64,000 bases of DNA. Source: Aliidiomarina soli. Its GTDB lineage: Bacteria; Pseudomonadota; Gammaproteobacteria; Enterobacterales; Alteromonadaceae. The stretch spans positions 186,001 to 250,000 of the forward strand of contig NZ_PIPO01000004.1 of NCBI RefSeq assembly GCF_003986975.1, written 5' to 3'. The notes under the pieces were generated by a model. That model worked only from the letters and a program-made list of their open reading frames with translations, searched no databases and was not told the DNA's origin. The position numbers and the translations under genes were made by a program. Below are positions 18,732 to 28,076 of this stretch, piece by piece (position 1 is the stretch's first letter; each line of letters starts with the position of its first letter).

Positions 18732-20062
18732 GCTGAGCCCCCCTGTCTGGCGTGCATAGACTCAAGGCCATTAGGGCCTCGTTCGCTGTGCCAGAGTTTG
18801 TAAGCGAACCAGAGACCGGTGGCCGCTAATCCGGTGTAGAACCACATCCCGGGCGCGTACCCTGATGGATTCTCTGCTCCGGCTAAAAAGCGGTCGTTGA
18901 GTGCGCCCACGATCAATGGCACAACGGCCCACCCCAACTGCTGACACAGCGTCATCAGGGCGAACGCCGACCCCAGTCGTCGTTGGTCAACAATATAGGC
19001 CACCGACGGCCACATGACCGCCGGGATCAGTGAAAACACCGCCCCTAATAAGAAAATGACCGCAAACAGGGTCAGTGGCACATCGGCACTGCCAATCAAC
19101 GGGATCCAGAGGAAGATGTCAGGGCCGGCGGGTAAGTAGGTCACCGCGAGAAACAACGGCAACATGACCAGGGAACCGACCGCCATAAAGAGTGCCCGGT
19201 GGCCAACCCGATCGACCCAGAGGCCGAACAAGGGGGTCAGTATGATGGCCGCTACCGGCAACAAGCTGCTTAATAGTCCGGCGGTTTCGCGGGTAATACC
19301 ATGCGCTTGCTGGAAGTAATCGATGGCAAAACTTCGAAACGGAAATACCGTGGCATAGAACACCACGCAAAGAGCAACGATGTACCAGTACGAAGGGCTG
19401 AATTTGTATAAGTTCTTCAGCTCAATTCGTTCGTCGGCTGCTTGCGGTTCGCCAACCTGATAACGACTTTCGGCCCGCTGCTCGAGAACCCAGTAGAGCA
19501 AGGCGGCGGTAACCGACAAACCGGCGATGGCAGTTGCCAGCCACAGCGGGTCCTGCCAGTTGATATACAGAGGGCTGGCAAACGACGTTGACCAGTCGGC
19601 GGAGGCCGAGCCAAGACGGGAAATGGACAGGTTTATGCCAAATGCGAAACTCAGTTCTTTCCCTTTAAACCATTTTGCCAGCACGGTCGTTGCCGCGACA
19701 ACAAGTGGTTCAGCGCCAATGCCGAGCAGAAACCGGCCCGCCAGAATAACTTCAAATCGTGATGAAACAACGGTCAGCACGGCCGCGCCTAAACAGATGC
19801 AGGCAAACAAGGTAATTGCCTTTTTGGTGCCGAAGCGATCAATAAAATAGCCCCCGGCGAGCAGTACCAGCAGCGCCGCAATATTGTATGCCGACGAGAG
19901 CATGCCGATTTGACCGTAACTAAAACCAGGGTCCTGGCGCAGAAGATCGACCACCGGCCATAGCGAGTCATAGACATAGTAATTGCCAAACATGGCAAGA
20001 CTGACGCACAGCAGAATCGCCCAGCGATACATGGGGCTGGGCGCGGGAAGCGAGGTTTGCAT
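18728..20062 (-). CDS. MFS transporter, MFSD1-like
   Basis: A 444-residue major facilitator with twelve predicted helices. Signature stretches are 'GGYFIDRFGTKKAI' (the loop 2-3 motif DRxG), GRFLLGIGAEPLVVA and WFKGKELSFAFGINL; the latter two resemble the eukaryotic dipeptide exporter MFSD1 and its bacterial relatives, so a peptide or organic-anion substrate is possible but not shown. The frame is open to 20407, but that extension would overlap the divergent gene at 20211 and has no transport-like character, so ATG 20062 is chosen; its ribosome site is weak. It is the first gene of the MFS-EVE-pfkB operon. Confidence 0.8.
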   Translation of the reverse strand: MQTSLPAPSPMYRWAILLCVSLAMFGNYYVYDSLWPVVDLLRQDPGFSYGQIGMLSSAYNIAALLVLLAGGYFIDRFGTKKAITLFACICLGAAVLTVVSSRFEVILAGRFLLGIGAEPLVVAATTVLAKWFKGKELSFAFGINLSISRLGSASADWSTSFASPLYINWQDPLWLATAIAGLSVTAALLYWVLEQRAESRYQVGEPQAADERIELKNLYKFSPSYWYIVALCVVFYATVFPFRSFAIDYFQQAHGITRETAGLLSSLLPVAAIILTPLFGLWVDRVGHRALFMAVGSLVMLPLFLAVTYLPAGPDIFLWIPLIGSADVPLTLFAVIFLLGAVFSLIPAVMWPSVAYIVDQRRLGSAFALMTLCQQLGWAVVPLIVGALNDRFLAGAENPSGYAPGMWFYTGLAATGLWFAYKLWHSERGPNGLESMHARQGGSA

Positions 20063-20210
20063 GGAAAAGCCCTGGTTCTTAGATGAAAGTGTAAAGTTTA
20101 CCGCAAATGGCAGAGATAGCGGAATAACGTCTGCAATCCTGTCTATGCTTATGTTGTTGAGTTTCTCACCGATCGACGGCGGATCACCACGGTTAACAAA
20201 GGAACATGCT

Positions 20211-21047
20211 ATGCCAACAATATCATCTAATACCACCACAGCAGTATCCTGGGGCGCCATTTTTGCAGGTGCAGCGGCAGCTGCGGCGCTTTCCTTTATT
20301 CTTATGTTACTTGGCTTTGGTTTTGGCCTTATTAGTGTTTCACCCTGGTCAGGTGAAGGTGCCAGCGCCGCCACTATTGGTGTCGGCAGCATTGTCTGGT
20401 TGATCATTATTCAGCTGGCGGCTGCCGGTTTGGGCGGATATCTGGCCGGGCGTCTGCGCGTGAAGTGGCCGGACACCCATTAGGATGAGGTCTATTTTCG
20501 CGATACGGCGCATGGTCTGGTGACCTGGTCCGTGGCGACTGTAGTAGCCGTCATTTTTATGGGTGGCTCCGCATCAGCGGTCATGTTTGGCGGTCTGAAA
20601 GCGGGTTCCGAAGCAATTGGAGCAGCGGCACCGTCCCTTGAGAGTATGCGTGATGAACAAGGCTATTTCGCCCAGCGTTTGTTGCGTAATGAGAACGAAC
20701 CCGATGCGACAGTTGATGAATCACGGGTTGAGGAAGTAACCACTATTCTATGGCGCGCATTGCGCGAGGGCGAGATGGAAGGTGCCGATCAAAGCTACCT
20801 TGCTGCGCTGATAAGTGAGCAGAGCCGACTGAATCAACGACAGGCAGAGCAGCGTGTTGAGGATTTGATCGAGCAGGCACAGAGCGCCTATGAACAAGCT
20901 TTAGAGGCAGTCGATGAAGCGCGGGAGGCTGCAGCCTGGACCGCAATCTGGCTGTTTATTGCACTCCTGGCAGGGGCATTTTTTGCCGCATTCTGCGCCA
21001 CCATGGGCGGACGTCAGCGCGATGCAGTGTTAACAGTGATTGACTAA
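20211..21047 (+). pseudogene. Membrane protein gene interrupted by an in-frame TAG codon
   Basis: The first 90 codons (20211-20480) encode MPTISSNTTTAVSWGAIFAG and two membrane helices, ending GRLRVKWPDTH. A TAG at 20481-20483 stops translation, but the same frame continues at once with DEVYFRDTAHGLVTWSVATV and a further helical protein with a C-terminal membrane segment, ending at 21047. The joint 'VKW..TH.DEVYFRDTAHG' reads as one conserved stretch that I recall from intact bacterial membrane proteins of unknown function. AAAGGA precedes the ATG. A GTG at 20520 could restart the second half, but no ribosome site is evident there. So the gene is broken by a point mutation, read through, or carries a sequencing error. 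The intact product would be 278 codons. Confidence 0.7.
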
Positions 21048-21065
21048 CGACGAGGAGAAACCAAA

Positions 21066-21137
21066 ATGAAATTTTTGTTACTTTGGCTGTTGGGTGTGCC
21101 TATACCTTTGATCATTCTACTGGCTTTAATTTTTTAA
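21066..21137 (+). CDS. 23-residue hydrophobic membrane peptide
   Basis: A short frame preceded by GAGGAGAAA encodes MKFLLLWLLGVPIPLIILLA followed by LIF. It is one membrane helix with a Gly/Pro kink and a single positive charge at the start. It begins 18 bases after the interrupted membrane gene and is followed directly by a terminator, so it is the last gene of that unit. The good ribosome site, the tight placement and the entirely hydrophobic product support a real gene; similar 20-50-residue membrane peptides are found next to stress-related membrane genes, but I cannot name a family. Confidence 0.6.
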   Translation: MKFLLLWLLGVPIPLIILLALIF

Positions 21138-21140
21138 TCA

Positions 21141-21170
21141 GAAACCGGCGCCTTCGGGCGTCGGTTTCTT
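21141..21170 (+). terminator. UUCG-loop terminator
   Basis: Twelve-base arms GAAACCGGCGCC and GGCGTCGGTTTC (one G-T pair) around a TTCG loop, followed by TTG. The extra-stable tetraloop and position after the small peptide gene support an intrinsic terminator; the T-run is short. Confidence 0.8.
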
Positions 21171-21268
21171 GTCCTGATATTTTCACAAACCGCTGCACAA
21201 GGATTGTTCAGCCCCACCTTATAGATTACTCTAGCAGCTATTAACATGATAATAACGAATACAATAAT

Positions 21269-23314
21269 ATGCTGTCATGGACTACTCTGCGCTCCTGGAG
21301 TTATATAACCTGTCTCTACCTGTGCTCGCTTGGTCTGGCACAGGCGTTTGAGAGTGGGACAGACTCCGAGCTTGAGGCACAATTAGATGCCATTATAGAG
21401 GTCGGTTTTTACCCGCCAGATCGGGATGCATTCAATGCCATTCTGGACAGCTTGGACCCGGCACAAACCCCGTTAGACAGCTACGTGCGAGCCAAAGCCT
21501 ATCAGGCTTTTCAAGCTGGGCTGCGCGACGGTGATATGGATCAGGCATTCGCTATCCTCACAGAATTAGAAACCATCACTGATGAGCAGGGCTCTGAGGA
21601 TGCTCGCTTTGAAGTGCTGGCCAGTGAAAGTCACTTACTGCTTGAAGTGAATGACATGAGTGCTGCAATGACGCGAATCCCACAATTGCAGACTGAGGTA
21701 GAACGCGTGACGAATCCGCGTTTACGCTTCTTTGGCTTTCATTTAATTGCACGGATCCTGAAGCAGAACTCACAGTACGATGAAGCCCTGCAGTATTTTG
21801 TGAAATCCCACGATGAAGTTGGTCGTGAAGACACTCCTCTTAACCGCCGCCGGCGTATTTTTATAAACCTCAATATGGCCCGTTTACATGCAGAATTGCG
21901 CAATGACGAGACGGCTTTGGAGATTGCTTCGGATGCCATTGCCTATGCTAAAGACGTAGAGATTTATACGCGCCTGCCTGATCTGTACCTGGTACAGGGC
22001 TTTGTCCAGGGGCAGGAAGGGCCTAGCCAGCAAGCGCTGGAAAGTTACACGCAGGCCACCGAGTGGGCAGAGCGACTGGATGATGGTCGTGCCCGTTTAA
22101 TCGGCCGTAACAACGCTGGTTCAATCTTGATCATGCTTGAGCGGTATGATGAAGCCAAAGCGGTGCTGAACGAGGGGGTCGCCCTGAGTAAAACGCTCAA
22201 CCGGGAAAGCGATGCCGAGGTGATGCGTTTTAATCTTGGCTACATTGAGGTCGCCGAAGGTCGTGCCGAACAGGGTCTGGCAACGATGGAAGCGGCGTTG
22301 GAGAATTTCCGCAGTAGCGGGCGCCGCGCAGAAGTAGCGGACTGGCTTTCGTATCTTGCTGAAGCTTATGAGATGGCAGGAGCCTATCAGCGCCAGGCGC
22401 AGACTCTGATTGAACAACGCCAATTGCGTGAAGAAATATTTCGTAGTGAACGGGACCGGGTTATTAGTGAGTTGCATCTGCGGTTTGAAACGGAACAGCA
22501 GAACCGACGCATTGAAATGTTGCGCCAGCGCAGTGAGCTGCAACAGGGGGAGTTAGAAAATCAGCGGCTACACCAGCGAATTGTGGTGTTAGGCGTTATC
22601 GTGGTGGTATTGGCGGCGCTGACCTTGTGGCTGGCATACCGTTCAACGCAACGGGCTAATGCAAAACTGAATCAGGCCAACCGTGAATTGCAGGTGAAGT
22701 CGACGCGGGACCCGCTAACCGGCTTATTTAACCGTCGTTCATTGCAGGAGTTCATGGCGCAGCATAGTCGTTTGCCAGGTGAAAAAGACGCGCTTTTTCT
22801 GATCGATATCGATTTCTTTAAGCAAATTAATGACCGTCAGGGTCATGCCGCTGGTGACCTGGTATTATCTGAGTTAGCATCACGGCTGCGTAGCGTATGC
22901 CGCGACAGTGACCTGGTGGTACGCTGGGGCGGAGAGGAATTTCTAATCTTCCTGCGTAACACCAGTGTTGAAGCGCTACCCGAGTTTTCCCGCCGCCTGC
23001 TTCAGGCGGTTGCTGGTAAGCCAGTTCAACTGCAGGACCAGGAGACGGAGGTCACCGCCACAGCGGGCCTGATTACGCTGCCTTTGGCCGGTCATCAGGG
23101 AACTGAACTGGAATGGGAACATGCCTTGCAGATCGCGGACTTACTGCTCTACTATGGCAAGTCACATGGTCGCAACCAGGTGAATGGGGTCATTGGCATT
23201 ACCACTCAGCAACACGCTGAGGTAGAAGCCGCGCTGTATTCGGATATCAGCAAAGCAATTGACAACGACTGGGTGGAATTAATTCAGGTTGTAGGAGCAC
23301 AGCGAACTGGCTAG
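21269..23314 (+). CDS. Membrane diguanylate cyclase with TPR sensor region
   Basis: A 681-residue protein: signal peptide (to about residue 26), a long periplasmic region of TPR-like helical repeats (about 50-390; e.g. 'YDEALQYFVKSHDEVG', 'SQQALESYTQATEWAERL'), a coiled coil, one membrane helix (IVVLGVIVVVLAALTLWLA, about 437-456), and a cytoplasmic GGDEF domain. The active-site motif is GGEEF at residues 554-558 and an inhibitory RxxD site (RDSD, 545-548) is in place five residues before it, so it should make c-di-GMP and be subject to product inhibition. The gene stands 35 bases before another c-di-GMP gene. Confidence 0.92.
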   Translation: MLSWTTLRSWSYITCLYLCSLGLAQAFESGTDSELEAQLDAIIEVGFYPPDRDAFNAILDSLDPAQTPLDSYVRAKAYQAFQAGLRDGDMDQAFAILTELETITDEQGSEDARFEVLASESHLLLEVNDMSAAMTRIPQLQTEVERVTNPRLRFFGFHLIARILKQNSQYDEALQYFVKSHDEVGREDTPLNRRRRIFINLNMARLHAELRNDETALEIASDAIAYAKDVEIYTRLPDLYLVQGFVQGQEGPSQQALESYTQATEWAERLDDGRARLIGRNNAGSILIMLERYDEAKAVLNEGVALSKTLNRESDAEVMRFNLGYIEVAEGRAEQGLATMEAALENFRSSGRRAEVADWLSYLAEAYEMAGAYQRQAQTLIEQRQLREEIFRSERDRVISELHLRFETEQQNRRIEMLRQRSELQQGELENQRLHQRIVVLGVIVVVLAALTLWLAYRSTQRANAKLNQANRELQVKSTRDPLTGLFNRRSLQEFMAQHSRLPGEKDALFLIDIDFFKQINDRQGHAAGDLVLSELASRLRSVCRDSDLVVRWGGEEFLIFLRNTSVEALPEFSRRLLQAVAGKPVQLQDQETEVTATAGLITLPLAGHQGTELEWEHALQIADLLLYYGKSHGRNQVNGVIGITTQQHAEVEAALYSDISKAIDNDWVELIQVVGAQRTG

Positions 23315-23349
23315 CTCAGCATACGGGTAACACGAACAGGGGGATATCT

Positions 23350-25395
23350 GTGAAGTCTTGGGTTGAAAACCTGCTCAGTTACCGGATGGCGTTTTCGCGC
23401 TGGTTATGGTTATACACCCTGTTGATGATTGCGCTGATAGGCCTCAGTTTGCTGCCGCTGATTGCCCGTGGTAGTGAGCATAATGAGCGCCTTATTCTGC
23501 TGACAATTCTGATTATCGCTCTGGCGCTCTTCTTTACTTTGTCTACGGTACGTTACTTCCGCAGTTTTATGTCCCGCATCGGTGACTTTGCTCGTGCCCT
23601 TGCTCGGGGCGACTTTCACACTCAGTTACCAACACGTCATGATCAGGGCGAAGTAGGTGCCATTTTCCGCGCCCTGCAGCAAATGCAGGATAAGCTGCAG
23701 CGGTCGTTTAACGAACTGCGTAACGAGGAACAAAGCAACGCCCTGTTGGTGCAGGCTATCAATCAAAGCTCAAACAGCGTGATGGTTACCGACCTCAGCG
23801 CACGCATTCTCTACGTCAACGATGCCTTTGTCGATAATACCGGTTACCAGCGGGACGAGATCATCGGTCAGACACCCAGACTGATCCAGTCCGGCAAAAC
23901 CTCACCGGAAGTGTATCAACAGATGCGCGCCCTTCTGCAGCAAGGCAAGAGCTGGCGCGGCGAGTTAATCAACCGACGACGTGATGAGTCAGAATTCATC
24001 GAAACTGTTACGATTTCCCCGGTGCGTGACCAGGATGGCCATATCTACCGCTATATGGCGGTAAAAGAAGATATTACCGAGATGCGTCGGGCGCAGGATA
24101 GCATTGAACGCCTGGCTTACTTTGATCCGCTTACTGATTTGCCGAACAGGCGCTACTTCCTCGACCAGTTAAACCGCCGTATTTCGCATGCGAAACGTCA
24201 CCAGCAAAGCTTTGCGTTGCTCTTCATTGACCTTAATCGTTTTAAGGAAATTAACGATGCCCAGGGCCATGTTGTTGGCGACCAGGTGTTGTTAGAAGTG
24301 GCGCGCCGCTTTGCCAGCGAAGTCAGGGACGAAGATATACTAGCCCGTCTTGGCGGCGACGAATTCGTGTTGCTGATAGCGGAGTCGGGCACGGATTTTA
24401 TTCATGCCCTGGTGCGACGCTTGCTTGGCACCTTGCGTTACGGTGTGCGGATGAAAGAGGGCCGTTTCGATATCAGCGCCAGCGTGGGTGTTTCGCTGTA
24501 TCCCCGCCATGGCAGCAGTTCGACAGATTTATTGCGCCATGCGGATATTGCGATGTATCAGGCAAAGGCGACAACAGAAGCGGTGGTGCTCTACGAGCGT
24601 CACATGAGTGAGAGGATAGAGCGCGAAGTAGTCATTGCTGGTCGCTTGCAGGACGCGCTGACGACCGGTGAGGGCCTGCAGTTGCACGCCCAGCCGCAGG
24701 TTGACCTGAGGTCAGGGCGGCTGACTGGGGCTGAAATACTGTTGCGCTGGCATGACGAACTGATCGGCCGCATTTCGCCCGGTGATTTCATTCCGGTTGC
24801 TGAAGAACGTGGGCTGATCGCCATCCTCGATCGTTTTGTCATTGAACAAAGCTGCAAGCAGCTTGCTTTATGGCATGAGCAAGCGCTTGCTTTGCCGGGG
24901 CCGCTGTCGGTCAATGTGTCGATGCCTTTATTTGAGCAGGATGACTTCGTCGACTGGTTGCAGGCTTGCATGCGACGTCATCAGATCGATGTCAGTGCAT
25001 TGGAGCTGGAAATTACCGAATCCGGCTTGATGCACAACCCGGCGCAGGCATTGAGCGTGGCTGAACGGCTTCGCCAATGTGGCATTGCATTGGCGATTGA
25101 TGACTTTGGTACGGGGTATTCCTCGCTTGCCTATCTGAAGCAGTTTGCGGCCAATAAGGTTAAAATCGATCAGAGTTTTATTCGCAATATCGATGCGGAT
25201 GAGCGCAGCCAGACCATCGTTAAGGCGACCATTCATATGGTCCAGGAGCTTGGCATGAAAGTACTTGCTGAGGGCGTTGAACGTGAGCAGGAAGCCACAC
25301 TGTTATTAAGTTATGGCTGTGGTCTTGGACAGGGCTATCTGTACAACAAGCCGATGCCGCTGGATGAGTTCGCTACCCGCTGGCTCGGGCGCTAA
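23350..25395 (+). CDS. Membrane PAS-GGDEF-EAL protein (c-di-GMP turnover)
   Basis: A 681-residue protein with two membrane helices at about 15-37 and 45-66, a HAMP-like region (to about 125), a PAS/PAC sensor domain (about 130-260, 'NSVMVTDLSARILYVNDAF'), a GGDEF domain with intact GGDEF at 335-339, and an EAL phosphodiesterase domain. The EAL signature is EIL (462-464) instead of EAL; the other catalytic marks, NVS, ITES, DDFGTGYSSL, KIDQSF and AEGVE, are present, so activity is still likely. The start is GTG after GGGGG. It probably shares a transcript with the preceding cyclase and could oppose or tune it. Confidence 0.92.
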   Translation: MKSWVENLLSYRMAFSRWLWLYTLLMIALIGLSLLPLIARGSEHNERLILLTILIIALALFFTLSTVRYFRSFMSRIGDFARALARGDFHTQLPTRHDQGEVGAIFRALQQMQDKLQRSFNELRNEEQSNALLVQAINQSSNSVMVTDLSARILYVNDAFVDNTGYQRDEIIGQTPRLIQSGKTSPEVYQQMRALLQQGKSWRGELINRRRDESEFIETVTISPVRDQDGHIYRYMAVKEDITEMRRAQDSIERLAYFDPLTDLPNRRYFLDQLNRRISHAKRHQQSFALLFIDLNRFKEINDAQGHVVGDQVLLEVARRFASEVRDEDILARLGGDEFVLLIAESGTDFIHALVRRLLGTLRYGVRMKEGRFDISASVGVSLYPRHGSSSTDLLRHADIAMYQAKATTEAVVLYERHMSERIEREVVIAGRLQDALTTGEGLQLHAQPQVDLRSGRLTGAEILLRWHDELIGRISPGDFIPVAEERGLIAILDRFVIEQSCKQLALWHEQALALPGPLSVNVSMPLFEQDDFVDWLQACMRRHQIDVSALELEITESGLMHNPAQALSVAERLRQCGIALAIDDFGTGYSSLAYLKQFAANKVKIDQSFIRNIDADERSQTIVKATIHMVQELGMKVLAEGVEREQEATLLLSYGCGLGQGYLYNKPMPLDEFATRWLGR

Positions 25396-25408
25396 AGCCG
25401 GGCCTGTT

Positions 25409-26887
25409 TCAGGTTCCACAGAAGGTATTTGTCACCCGCTGGGGATCGGCTGGTGGCTGGTCAAACTGATCGAATTCAGGGGCTGTTGCAAAAGGGTCCT
25501 GCAGCGCAGCATGCAATGCATTGAACGGACGCAGGTCACCGTCTGTATAAGCGGCTTCAATCACAGCCTGGATCTGATGATTGCGCGGAATACGTCTGAC
25601 GTTGCAGGTGCGCATTGTGCTTTCTGCTTCGCTTAGAGGCTGTCCGCTGTGGCTAAGTCGCTGCTGCCAGTCGTCTCGCCAGGCACTGAAGTCAGTGCAG
25701 CCAGCGTAAAGGGCAGCTGGCGTTGTCTGCTTGTTCAGCTCATCGGCAAGCTGATAAAAACCCAGCGTGAAATCGACCTGACCTTGTTCAAAGCTCTGTA
25801 GCAAACGCTCAATTAAGGATTTGTCTTCCGCCCGCACTGCATTGAGGCCAAGTTTGGTTCCCATCCGCTCAAGCCAGGCAGCGCTGATGCGTTGGGGAAT
25901 GGCATTGATCAGATCGGTTGCCAGTTGTAGCGCAGTCTCTTTGTGGTTATCAATTAACGGCAGCAAACATTCCGCTAGGCGGGCCATATTCCAGTGCAGG
26001 ATGGCAGGCTGTTGGTTATAGGCGTAGCGCCCTCGTTTATCGATAAAACTAAATACCTGATCGGCGCGATATTCGTCGATAAAGGCGCAGGGCCCATAAT
26101 CAATGGTTTCGCCACTGAGGCTGGTGTTATCAGTGTTCATAACACCATGAATAAAGCCGATGCTCATCCAGTGCGTGACCAGTTGGGCCTGTTTTTCAAT
26201 GATAGCATCGAGCAAGGCCAGGTAGCGCTGGCCGTCATCGTCAATTTGCTGAAGCTGAGGGTAATGACGTTGCACGGTATAATCAGCCAAACGCTCAAGT
26301 CCGTCGAGATCCCCTTTAGCGAGAAGAAACTGAAAACTACCGACCCGCAGATGTGAACTGGCAACCCGGGTTAAAATGGCACCAGGCTCGGCGGTTTCGC
26401 GTTGCACCGATTCGCCGGTTGCCACAGCAGCTAGTGCGCGGGTTGTTGGCACACCAATCCGAGCCATGTATTCGCTAAGTAAGTACTCACGTAGTACGGG
26501 ACCAAGGGGTGAACGACCGTCGCCACCGCGTGAATAAGGTGTAGGGCCCGACCCTTTTAACTGAACGTCAAAGCGCTGACCGTCTTCGTCACTGAACTCA
26601 GCGAGCAGCAGTGCCCGGCCATCACCCAGCTGCGGCACAAAATGACCAAACTGGTGCCCTGCATACGCCTGGGAAACGGGCTGGGCCCACTCTGGTAGCT
26701 TATTACCGCTAAAGAGGTCAAGACCTTCGTCGGTGAGCCAATAGGTTTCGGGTAAAGCAAGCGAGGCGGCGAGCGGCTGATTAAAGGCTATCCATTGCGC
26801 GTCAGCGACAGGAGTGGGCTGACAGACCTGAAAGCACGACTCGGGCAGTTGCAGGTAACTGTGGGTCGTCTTAAAGGTCATCGTCAT
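25409..26887 (-). CDS. selO: Protein adenylyltransferase SelO (YdiU)
   Basis: A 492-residue pseudokinase-fold enzyme that transfers AMP to Ser/Thr/Tyr of proteins and takes part in oxidative-stress responses. The N-terminal FGHFVPQLGDGRALLLAE, the nucleotide site GSGPTPYSRGGDGR, LREYLLSEYMARIGVPTTRA and 'VMNTDNTSLSGETIDYGPCAF' are characteristic, the last containing the metal-binding Asn/Asp. The protein ends FCGT with an ordinary cysteine codon; the family name notwithstanding, it is not a selenoprotein here. It is separated by only a few bases from mrpG upstream, so it may be read from the Mrp operon, though the roles are unrelated. Confidence 0.93.
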   Translation of the reverse strand: MTMTFKTTHSYLQLPESCFQVCQPTPVADAQWIAFNQPLAASLALPETYWLTDEGLDLFSGNKLPEWAQPVSQAYAGHQFGHFVPQLGDGRALLLAEFSDEDGQRFDVQLKGSGPTPYSRGGDGRSPLGPVLREYLLSEYMARIGVPTTRALAAVATGESVQRETAEPGAILTRVASSHLRVGSFQFLLAKGDLDGLERLADYTVQRHYPQLQQIDDDGQRYLALLDAIIEKQAQLVTHWMSIGFIHGVMNTDNTSLSGETIDYGPCAFIDEYRADQVFSFIDKRGRYAYNQQPAILHWNMARLAECLLPLIDNHKETALQLATDLINAIPQRISAAWLERMGTKLGLNAVRAEDKSLIERLLQSFEQGQVDFTLGFYQLADELNKQTTPAALYAGCTDFSAWRDDWQQRLSHSGQPLSEAESTMRTCNVRRIPRNHQIQAVIEAAYTDGDLRPFNALHAALQDPFATAPEFDQFDQPPADPQRVTNTFCGT

Positions 26888-26891
26888 TGCT

Positions 26892-27320
26892 CTATTTCTT
26901 TTTGGTATTCAAACGGATACGTGGCTTTGCCTTAATCGGCATTTTCTCAAGCTCTTCCTCAGTTTCCAGCCCACTGCGCAGACGGTGGGTATCCGGGTCG
27001 TAATTGTCGTACAGTTCGTCTTTGACGGTTTTGGCCCAGACTGGTACGCCCACAAAATAGCCTGCACGGCCAATGGCATGCGCTGCAACCGGTGCTGTCA
27101 TAAATATAAAGAGCACAATAGCCAGAGCTTTAGCCAGCACCACCAACGATAAGAAGTGCAATGCAACCGCGACCATCATCAGCATAATGCCCAGTGCACC
27201 AGCTTTTGTTGAGGCGTGCATGCGCGTGTAGAGATCTGGCAGGCGCAGGATGCCAATGGCTGCGAGTAGCACAAACAAGGCGCTGGAAAGCATAAAAATG
27301 GAAATGATTACATCAGTCAT
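26892..27320 (-). CDS. mrpG: Na+/H+ antiporter subunit MrpG
   Basis: A 142-residue membrane protein with three helices near the N-terminus: MTDVIISIFMLSSALFVLLA, 'LRLPDLYTRMHASTKAGALG' (a hallmark of MrpG/PhaG), and 'ALAIVLFIFMTAPVAAHAIG'. The C-terminal 45 residues are charged and cytoplasmic. ATG 27320 overlaps the mrpF stop by eight bases; a longer frame to 27359 lies inside mrpF and is not used. MrpG is one of seven subunits needed for the antiporter that exports sodium in exchange for protons. Confidence 0.92.
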   Translation of the reverse strand: MTDVIISIFMLSSALFVLLAAIGILRLPDLYTRMHASTKAGALGIMLMMVAVALHFLSLVVLAKALAIVLFIFMTAPVAAHAIGRAGYFVGVPVWAKTVKDELYDNYDPDTHRLRSGLETEEELEKMPIKAKPRIRLNTKKK

Positions 27321-27582
27321 TGCGCGGACCTCCACGCTCCAGAAAACGGGCAAAGCCAATGGCTGCCAGAAATGACACTAAGGCCACTACAATTGAAACA
27401 TCAATGAAGCTCGAGCTGTCATGAAATATAGCATACACACCGATTATCGAGACCAAAATAGAGGGGATCAGCTCAAGTGCGACCACCCGGTCCGGTAACG
27501 TCGGCCCTATTAACAGACGGATAAATGTAATTACCAGTGCCAGCATTAGAATGGCAAATGTAATAGTGGTAACAGTTTCCAC
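27313..27582 (-). CDS. mrpF: Na+/H+ antiporter subunit MrpF
   Basis: An 89-residue protein with three membrane helices. 'LIGPTLPDRVVALELIPS' is the conserved MrpF loop with the functionally important aspartate, and 'SFIDVSIVVALVSFLAAIGFARFLERGG' closes the protein. Length is normal. It lies between mrpE (20 bases) and mrpG (overlap), the canonical gene order. Confidence 0.93.
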   Translation of the reverse strand: METVTTITFAILMLALVITFIRLLIGPTLPDRVVALELIPSILVSIIGVYAIFHDSSSFIDVSIVVALVSFLAAIGFARFLERGGPRND

Positions 27583-27602
27583 AGAACCTCCCGGGATCTG
27601 AA

Positions 27603-28076
27603 CTAACGCAGGATTTTAAGGACCCGGCGTTCTAGATTTTTTATACTTTTGCGCAGCTCTTCTTCGTCATCGAGGAACATGGCGTGAATGTAAAGCACAC
27701 GGCGGTCATCGGACACATCAAGGCTTAGTGTACCCGGTGTCAGCGAGATGAAATTGGCGACCATGGTCACTTCAACTTCCGTTTTAGCGTCCAGCGGGAA
27801 GGCAATAACCCCGGGTTTCATGTACCAGACCGGGGTAATAATATCGAACGCCACGGTCAGATTCGCCTGGATAAGTTCTTTGATGAAATAAATGGTGAAG
27901 AAGAACAGCTTCGGCAGCCGCTTGGTGTAGCCCCGGAGTACCGGAACCTGGCGTTGCATCACGCCCAGCACCAGATAACCAATTAAGAAACCGAACAGCA
28001 GGTTAACACCACCGATGTTCCCGGTCAGGATTACCCACATTAATGCCAGTAGCAGATTCCAGATAAATGCGATCAT
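27603..28076 (-). CDS. mrpE: Na+/H+ antiporter subunit MrpE
   Basis: A 157-residue protein with two N-terminal helices and a cytoplasmic C-terminal domain. '[14 protein letters not shown]', '[17 protein letters not shown]' and '[17 protein letters not shown]' are family signatures; the last is near-invariant in MrpE/PhaE. Its ATG overlaps the mrpD stop by four bases. It shares no homology with respiratory complex I, unlike MrpA and MrpD. Confidence 0.93.
   Translation of the reverse strand: MIAFIWNLLLALMWVILTGNIGGVNLLFGFLIGYLVLGVMQRQVPVLRGYTKRLPKLFFFTIYFIKELIQANLTVAFDIITPVWYMKPGVIAFPLDAKTEVEVTMVANFISLTPGTLSLDVSDDRRVLYIHAMFLDDEEELRKSIKNLERRVLKILR

Noticed and set aside
18728-20407. 559-residue version of the MFS transporter
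   Set aside because: The additional 115 residues have low-complexity content and overlap the divergent membrane gene; transport helices begin after ATG 20062.
20481-20483. Selenocysteine or pyrrolysine recoding at the amber codon
   Set aside because: Selenocysteine uses TGA, not TAG; pyrrolysine decoding needs pyl genes, which are not seen here and are absent from typical gammaproteobacteria. Mutation, suppression or sequencing error are simpler.
25409-26887. SelO as a selenoprotein
   Set aside because: The C-terminal cysteine is encoded normally (FCGT end) and no in-frame TGA precedes the stop.
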